This document shows, piece by piece, positions 59,138 through 64,000 of a stretch of DNA of 64,000 nt (its first letter is position 1; every line of letters starts with the position of its first letter). The DNA lies in the NCBI RefSeq assembly GCF_028554725.1, contig NC_071670.1, forward strand, positions 21,394,001 to 21,458,000, in the 5' to 3' direction. Source of the stretch: Zeugodacus cucurbitae. Taxonomy: Eukaryota > Arthropoda > Insecta > Diptera > Tephritidae. Position numbers and translations under genes: made by a program. The notes beneath the pieces are model-generated. The model searched no databases. It saw nothing but the letters and a program-made list of their open reading frames with translations, and was not told where the DNA came from.

Positions 59138-61230
59138 TATCTTGTAGTATCAAATGTGGGTGTCAATTTATGCGGAAATATCACGTTCTTTACGAGTACT
59201 GTATCTCCAACTTGGATGCCATTATCTCCCGCACTCCTGGCCTTGTCAGTCAACTGTTTCCCTTTTCTTTTTCCCGCATGTCCTTATCTTTCTTTTCTGA
59301 GTCTGCCATTTCCCCTACAAGGTCCTGAATGCAGGGGATTTTGTCTCTTATTACTCTGTTAAACATTAGTTCTGTCGGTGGAACGCCGGTTGTACCATGT
59401 GAAGTAACATTGTACATTAAAACGAACTTCTGAATTTCTTTCTTGTAGCTTTCGTTGTTTGCGTGAGCTATCTTTAAACGTTTCACTAGGGACTTGTTCA
59501 TATTCTCTACTTAACCGTTAGCCTGGGGCCAGTATGGGGGCGTAGTCATTAGTCTTATATCATTGGTATTGAAAAAACTTTTAAACTCAACGCTTATGAA
59601 TTGCCTTCCATTGTCAGACGTTAGTGTCTCTGGAAATCCCAATCTTTGAAAATATCTCTTCCATTTCATCTATAATGGTTTTGGATGCTATCAATTTGAT
59701 CACGTTGAACTCCATATATCTGGAGTAGTAATCAATTAGTACCAATCCCCCATTAAGTAAAGGACGAAAAACGATCTGCTGCTAAGCATTTCCAGGGTCC
59801 ATTCGGGAAAGAGTGCCTCTCCATCGGGGGTGGTTTTGGAGGCATTGACACTATAAGGCAATCTTGACAGGTCTTGACGTAATTTTCAACATATTTGTCA
59901 ACACAAGGCCACCAAACTTTGGAGCGTAACCTCCGTTTCATTGCACTTATTTCTGAAAGTCCCTCATGTGCGAGGCCTAGAATTATTTCTCGTAACTTTC
60001 GTGGGATCACTAGTTTAGTGCCCCGTAATAGAATATCACCAACTATAGAGAGTCTAAAGTAGACATCTCGCTAATCTGTGATATGGAGAGCGATTTCAGT
60101 ATCAAAGTTGACACAACTCGGAAAATATTTTCCTCCCCGGCCCAGTCATATGGATCAGCGTTGTTTTCTTGGGAAAGTCTTTATATTGAATCCGCAATAT
60201 TTTCTTTTCCTGCTTTATATATCACTCGGAAACGATATGATTGTAACCTTAACAACCATCTTTCGATCCTCGACGGGGGTTGGTTTAAATATGGTTTCTA
60301 GTGGCTTGTGATCGGTTATCTAATCAAAGTGTAGTACAGCCAAATAATAATAAATTTTTTCCACAGCCCACACCAGGGCTAGACTTTCCTTTTCAGTTTG
60401 TGAATATCTCTTTTCACCGGTGAGAGACTCTTACTGGCAAATGAAATGATTCGAGAAGTATTTGCCTTATCAAATTGCCCTAGTACAGCACCCAGGGCCA
60501 CCGAACTGCAATTAAACACGTTTTATCCTGTGGGTTAAAGTATGAGAGTTTCGATACAGCGGAAATTTTCGCCTTTAATCTTTGGAATGCTTCGTCCTGC
60601 TCTTTGCCCCAAACAAATTTCTCATTGCTCTTCATTAGTTTCCTTAGTGGCTCGGTGCTGTCTGCAAAGTCAACTACAAACTTACCCACATATGTAACTA
60701 AACCAAGAAAACTACGTACTTCTTCCTTATCCTTTGGCGCTCTGAACTTTTACTTTTTCGGGATCAACTTCAATCCCCTTATCCGACAGAATGTGTCTCA
60801 AAAATTTCAGTCTTTGAGTTCTTATCATGCATTTTTTTCGTTCAGCAAAACAATTTTTGTTTTAAAAATTGTCTTAACCGTTTCCCGTGCTTTGTCATGT
60901 TCTTCAAGGTTACTCCCAAAAATTATTACGTCATCAATAATAGCTCAATGCATTTTGCAAGGAGATATTAGTTCTTCCATTAACCTTTGAAACATCTCTG
61001 GGGCCGAATTCACCCCAAACATTAAACGTTTATAACGAAATAAACCCCGGTGCGTAATAAATGTAGTAATTTCTCTACTGCACTCAGCCAAATCTAACTG
61101 ATGATAGGCGTTTTTTAAATCAAGACGAGAGAAATACTTGGCTCCCCTTAGTTTGGTCATAAAGTTGTCAAAAATTGGTAAAGGATATTTTTCTCTCTGT
61201 ACTGCTTTATTTGCACGACGCATATCTAGG

Positions 61231-61715
61231 TATGTATGTGATTGGCGTTGCAACCGTTTAGCCGGTTATAGCCGAATCGACGATTGTGCGCCACTCCCAA
61301 GTGTAACCAGGTCGCTCTCCACCTGGTCCCCTTCCTCGGCTTCAGCAGCCGTATTAGTTTTGCGGGGATACCAAATTCAGACATCGCGGCGTAAAGGCAG
61401 CTCCTTTTCGTGCTGTCGAAAGCAGCTTTACAATCGACAAAAAAGGGTGGTGTGTGTCGATCCTTTTTTCACGGGTCTTCTCCAAGATTTGGCGCATGGT
61501 GAATATCTGGTCAGTTGTCGATTTTCCAGGTCTAAAGCCACACTGATAAGGTCCAATCAGTTTGTTGACGGTGCGCTTTAGTCTTTCACACAGTACACTC
61601 AATTGAACTTTGTATGCGATATTTAGGAGGCTTATCCCACGGTAATTGGCGCTGCCGGTAATCTATCGGCTCCCGCTGCTTTGTTGTTCTTCAAACGGGT
61701 AATTACTATTCGAAT
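61231..61715 (-). pseudogene. RTE-like LINE with internal deletion (copy R5)
   Basis: On the minus strand the start reads LKNNKAAGADRLP near 61680, then KLIGPYQCGFRPGKSTTDQI and QILEKTREKRIDTHH. At about 61345 the text jumps from the first third of the reverse transcriptase straight to the 3' tail with tataaccggctaaacgg and the end ccaatcacatacata at 61231. The insertion cuts the gypsy-type pol on its left. The 3' end matches copy R3. Confidence 0.85.
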
Positions 61716-61727
61716 GCAGAAGAAAAA

Positions 61728-63257
61728 ATGGCTCAGTTTACTCAAGAAGACTTGAACACGTTGTGGACCGCTATGTCCCAGATATCAACACAATTGTCAG
61801 AGTTTATAGAACAGCAATCGCATATGTCCAGCCAGATAGAAGCGTATGGGGATCATATGCGTAGCCAATTTAAGAGGACGTGCTCTAGTATGCCACCGAA
61901 AATTACATTACAGTCGAAAGAGCAGGAGGAAAGTCCGTCGAATGAGGTGAACTCATATATAGTGGATGTGTCAACACAGTTGGAAGCGAATGGGGTGTCT
62001 TCACAGTTGGAAGAGGAGGAGGAGCCAATGGATGTGACCTTAAAAGGAGCAGACGTGTTAACACAGCTGAAAGCGCACGAGGAGATTTTGTCAACACACT
62101 TGGAAGCGAATGAGGCGCGTATGTCAAGACCTTTGGAAACACATGGAGAGATTTTGTCAACACAGTTGGAATCGAATGGGGTGTCCTCACAGTTGAAGGA
62201 GGACGAGTCTATGGATGTGACCTTAAATAGAGCAGAGGTGTTAACACAGTTGGAAGTGCATGGAGAGTGTATACCATAGCAGGTTTCAACACAGGTGTCT
62301 ACACAATTGAAGAAGCAGGAGGCACATATATTGACGCAGGTGATCCCAGAGAAGACAGACGTGTCATGGACAAAAGATTGTGATATGAAGGAACAAGAAT
62401 CTCAAGATGAAGCTCCAATTGTGAAACGTCCAAAGAAAGATATATCAGTAGAACCTGTAGTCGCAAAGACACAGTGGAACAGTTTTAAGTTGGTGGCTGG
62501 TTGCTTATATCGAGCGTGGAAAGGCAAAGGAGGATTCTGCTCACGATCTCTCATGGTTGCTCGAAACGAAAGATCACCTAAAGCTCGCTACGATATGCAC
62601 AAAGGTCCAAGAGAAGGGCACATAAGAATCACGGAAACTTCGTGCAAGGCTAATAGTGCTCAGTGCATAGAAGCATTCAGATTCAGGATTCATAGCGAGA
62701 TGAAGCAATACAGTTCGGAAGCTCCATTTGAGCGATTTGCCATGGTTGTAGAGGGTCCTTTAGCTACCAGCAAATCAGGAAACAGGAGTGGTTTGATGGC
62801 TAGGATGAAAAAATACCCAATTCTAAGCCAAGAGACTGACGAGATGGTGTACGCGGACATCAAAAGTTGGGAGATGTGCCAGCAGCTATGTGTCCGGAAA
62901 ATATTTGAAGCTGCATCACATCCACGATCCGATGACAGGGTGGAAAGATTCATCCGAAATTTGGAAGAGCATTTTAAAAAATTTGTGGATAGGTACCACC
63001 ACAGGTACAGAGGATATCCATATATCCATGTTCCTGGCTTATCAGTCAGCTGTCCAGGAACCAACGGAGTCGACGACTGTGAGTATAATTTTTGGTTACT
63101 GATTGATTTAAAGTTTAAGATTAATGCCAATGGAGAAAGACATGCTAAGGAGGACGACAGTGTCCTAGAAGACGAAATTAAGGGAAGAAATACTAAGCGT
63201 TTGGTTCTGGAAGTTTGTCTAATCGAGACGATCCGACTTAAGTGGAGGGCAGTGTAA
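61728..63257 (+). pseudogene. Gypsy-type deletion derivative: Gag N-terminus fused to integrase
   Basis: One frame of 509 codons is interrupted only by TAG at 62277-62279. Residues 1-60 (MAQFTQEDLNTLWTAMSQIS) and the following repeats of the form STQLEANGVSSQLEE look like the variable, coiled Gag start of gypsy-type elements; one stretch of about 60 residues is internally duplicated. From about 62475 the frame turns into integrase: GCLYRAWKGK, then APFERFAMVVEGPL (the catalytic D position reads V) and HPRSDDRVERFIRNLEEHFK (the E is present). A +1 shift carries HISMFLAYQSAVQEPT near 63030 before the main frame resumes with IDLKFKINANGERHAKED. Capsid, protease, reverse transcriptase and RNase H are missing. 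It ends in the purine tract before the LTR. Confidence 0.8.
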
Positions 63258-63608
63258 CGAATATGGTACCAGAACTAACTAGAATTGACAATCGAAATCG
63301 ATAACTTGCCAGATGTGTCTATACATCGATATTAGTGATTGGCAGAATGTTCGAGTGGCCATGCATCGTTTATAATCGACTATATAAGTGCTGCCGGACT
63401 GGCAGCAACACACAGTTTTGATAAGAGAGTTGTCGACTAAAGTTTAAACAAGTTATAAGTTAGAGTTGTAAAGTAGAGTATTGATCAATAAAGTGTTAAG
63501 TTATAAGGATTTAAAAATAAAGATTAGTGTATAGCCATTAAAGTGTGACTTTTATTTGACAATCCAGTGATCGAGCTCAGGGTAGGGTTTCAGCGTTAAC
63601 GTCTTACA
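63253..63608 (+). mobile_element. Probable 3' LTR of the gypsy-type derivative
   Basis: The LTR begins TGTAACG right after the polypurine tract agtggagggcag (63241-63252) and could end TTACA at 63608, giving a 5-bp inverted end pair TGTAA/TTACA and a length of about 356 bp. A TATA-like word (ctatataag) lies near 63380 and AATAAA words near 63487 and 63517, as expected for U3-R-U5. The 5' LTR is not in the window. Confidence 0.75.
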
Positions 63609-64000
63609 TCTATTTTATCTACATTTCTCGCGAATACCGCATCAATAGTCGTACATCCTTTTGTCGTAGGATCATTTCTTCCATTGAAAATTCTAATGAA
63701 AATTTCTCTCTGAGGAATGCCAGTAGTGGTTCAGCTTCTGGCAATGAGAAATTTACATTGAAATCTCTCGCAAGGAGTACCTTGTACTCAACTGGTTCTC
63801 CGATAATATCTGCAAAAGCTTGCGAACCTGCAGTTGACATATTGAGGCATATTGTTGCTTTTACACTAACAAAATTTACAGCGAATTTGCAATTGCAAAT
63901 ATGCAAGACTATTTGCACCAGATTGTGAATTGCCCTACTGTACTTATTGACTGCATTATTATATATAATTATTTGTATAAAACCTTGAAATTTATTCATT
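63609..64000 (-). pseudogene. Endonuclease (EEP-type) fragment, C-terminal part
   Basis: The minus-strand frame from the window edge gives EYKVLLARDFNVNFSLPEAE and LLAFLREKFSLEFS. After a one-base shift near 63675 it gives DPTTKGCTTIDAVFARNVD. The D-F-N box is the metal-binding box of endonuclease/exonuclease/phosphatase domains, and TTIDAVF is the usual place of the next conserved aspartate. It may belong to a Helentron or a LINE. The frameshift and early end show that it is broken. The element continues beyond the window. Confidence 0.55.

Larger units (their letters stand above)
57935..61230 (-). pseudogene. Gypsy-type LTR retrotransposon pol, degraded, split by a mariner/Tc1-type element
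   Basis: The minus strand reads in gypsy order. Reverse transcriptase near 61200-60945 shows KYPLPIFDNFMTKL, YFSRLDLKNAYHQ and MFGVNSAPEMFQRLM; just after it the polymerase box is AIIDDVIIFG. RNase H text (ISFASKSLTGEKRYSQTEKE) lies near 60430. The integrase zinc region HEGLSEISAMKRRL with CQDC lies near 59960-59850, and TGVPPTELMFNR near 59380. After the inserted transposon the C-terminal module VQISAGGKTYTRNVGHLKKI follows near 58150. Numerous stops make it inactive. The upstream part beyond 61230 is replaced by an RTE-like LINE, and no LTR was found. Confidence 0.88.

Noticed and set aside
62475..63257. A seemingly novel protein domain joined to a repeat-rich N-terminus and an LTR
   Set aside because: On closer reading the text follows gypsy-type integrase order (zinc region, APFER..., E box with LEEHFK) with frameshifts, so it is a broken integrase and not a captured host gene.
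1..64000. tRNA, rRNA or small RNA genes
   Set aside because: I saw no cloverleaf with A and B boxes and no rRNA-like text when reading through, although a covariance-model search would be decisive.

Overview
This is nuclear DNA from an animal, almost certainly a brachyceran fly. The only host gene is an ortholog of the cohesin subunit SMC3, split into six coding exons with GT-AG introns. Everything else is AT-rich DNA full of fly-type transposable elements, among them many copies of a dipteran repeat with a (GTCT/GTCC)n microsatellite (mini-me/DINE-like). I infer a tephritid-like or other large-genome fly; the species cannot be named from the sequence alone.

SMC3 (638-32721, + strand). The six exons (638-652, 704-818, 8925-9064, 12794-15180, 18118-18850, 32509-32721) join in frame to 1,200 codons plus a stop. 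The protein keeps the Walker A motif, the two acetylatable lysines, the hinge, the LSGGQ signature and the Walker B motif, so it looks intact. Four of the five introns are swollen by transposons to 2.9-13.7 kb. Intron 5 carries a 2.77-kb, nearly identical tandem duplication (26545-29310 and 29311-about 32078), and also a three-level nest in which a piggyBac-type MITE lies inside an unclassified inverted-repeat element inside a mini-me-like repeat.

Downstream of SMC3 (33-64 kb) I see no host gene. The region is a transposon graveyard. From left to right: LOA/R1-like LINE fragments and a mini-me copy (33.6-36.6 kb); an RTE-like reverse transcriptase (36.8-38.1 kb); a minus-strand jockey element (38.1-43.5 kb) broken by a Tc1-type MITE, a hAT-type MITE and a mini-me copy; a BEL/Pao-like gag scrap and a decayed plus-strand BEL/Pao pol (43.5-48 kb); a better preserved minus-strand BEL/Pao element (50.2-57.3 kb); a minus-strand gypsy-type pol (57.9-61.2 kb) split by a mariner/Tc1-type element; an RTE scrap; a plus-strand gypsy-type deletion derivative with gag fused to integrase and a 3' LTR (61.7-63.6 kb); and an endonuclease fragment at the right edge.

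No RNA genes, CRISPR arrays or bacterial features were seen. The points most worth a second look are the young tandem duplication in SMC3 intron 5, the extra zinc-knuckle ORF that follows pol in both BEL/Pao copies, the insertions whose target sites can be read exactly, and the uncatalogued inverted-repeat elements.
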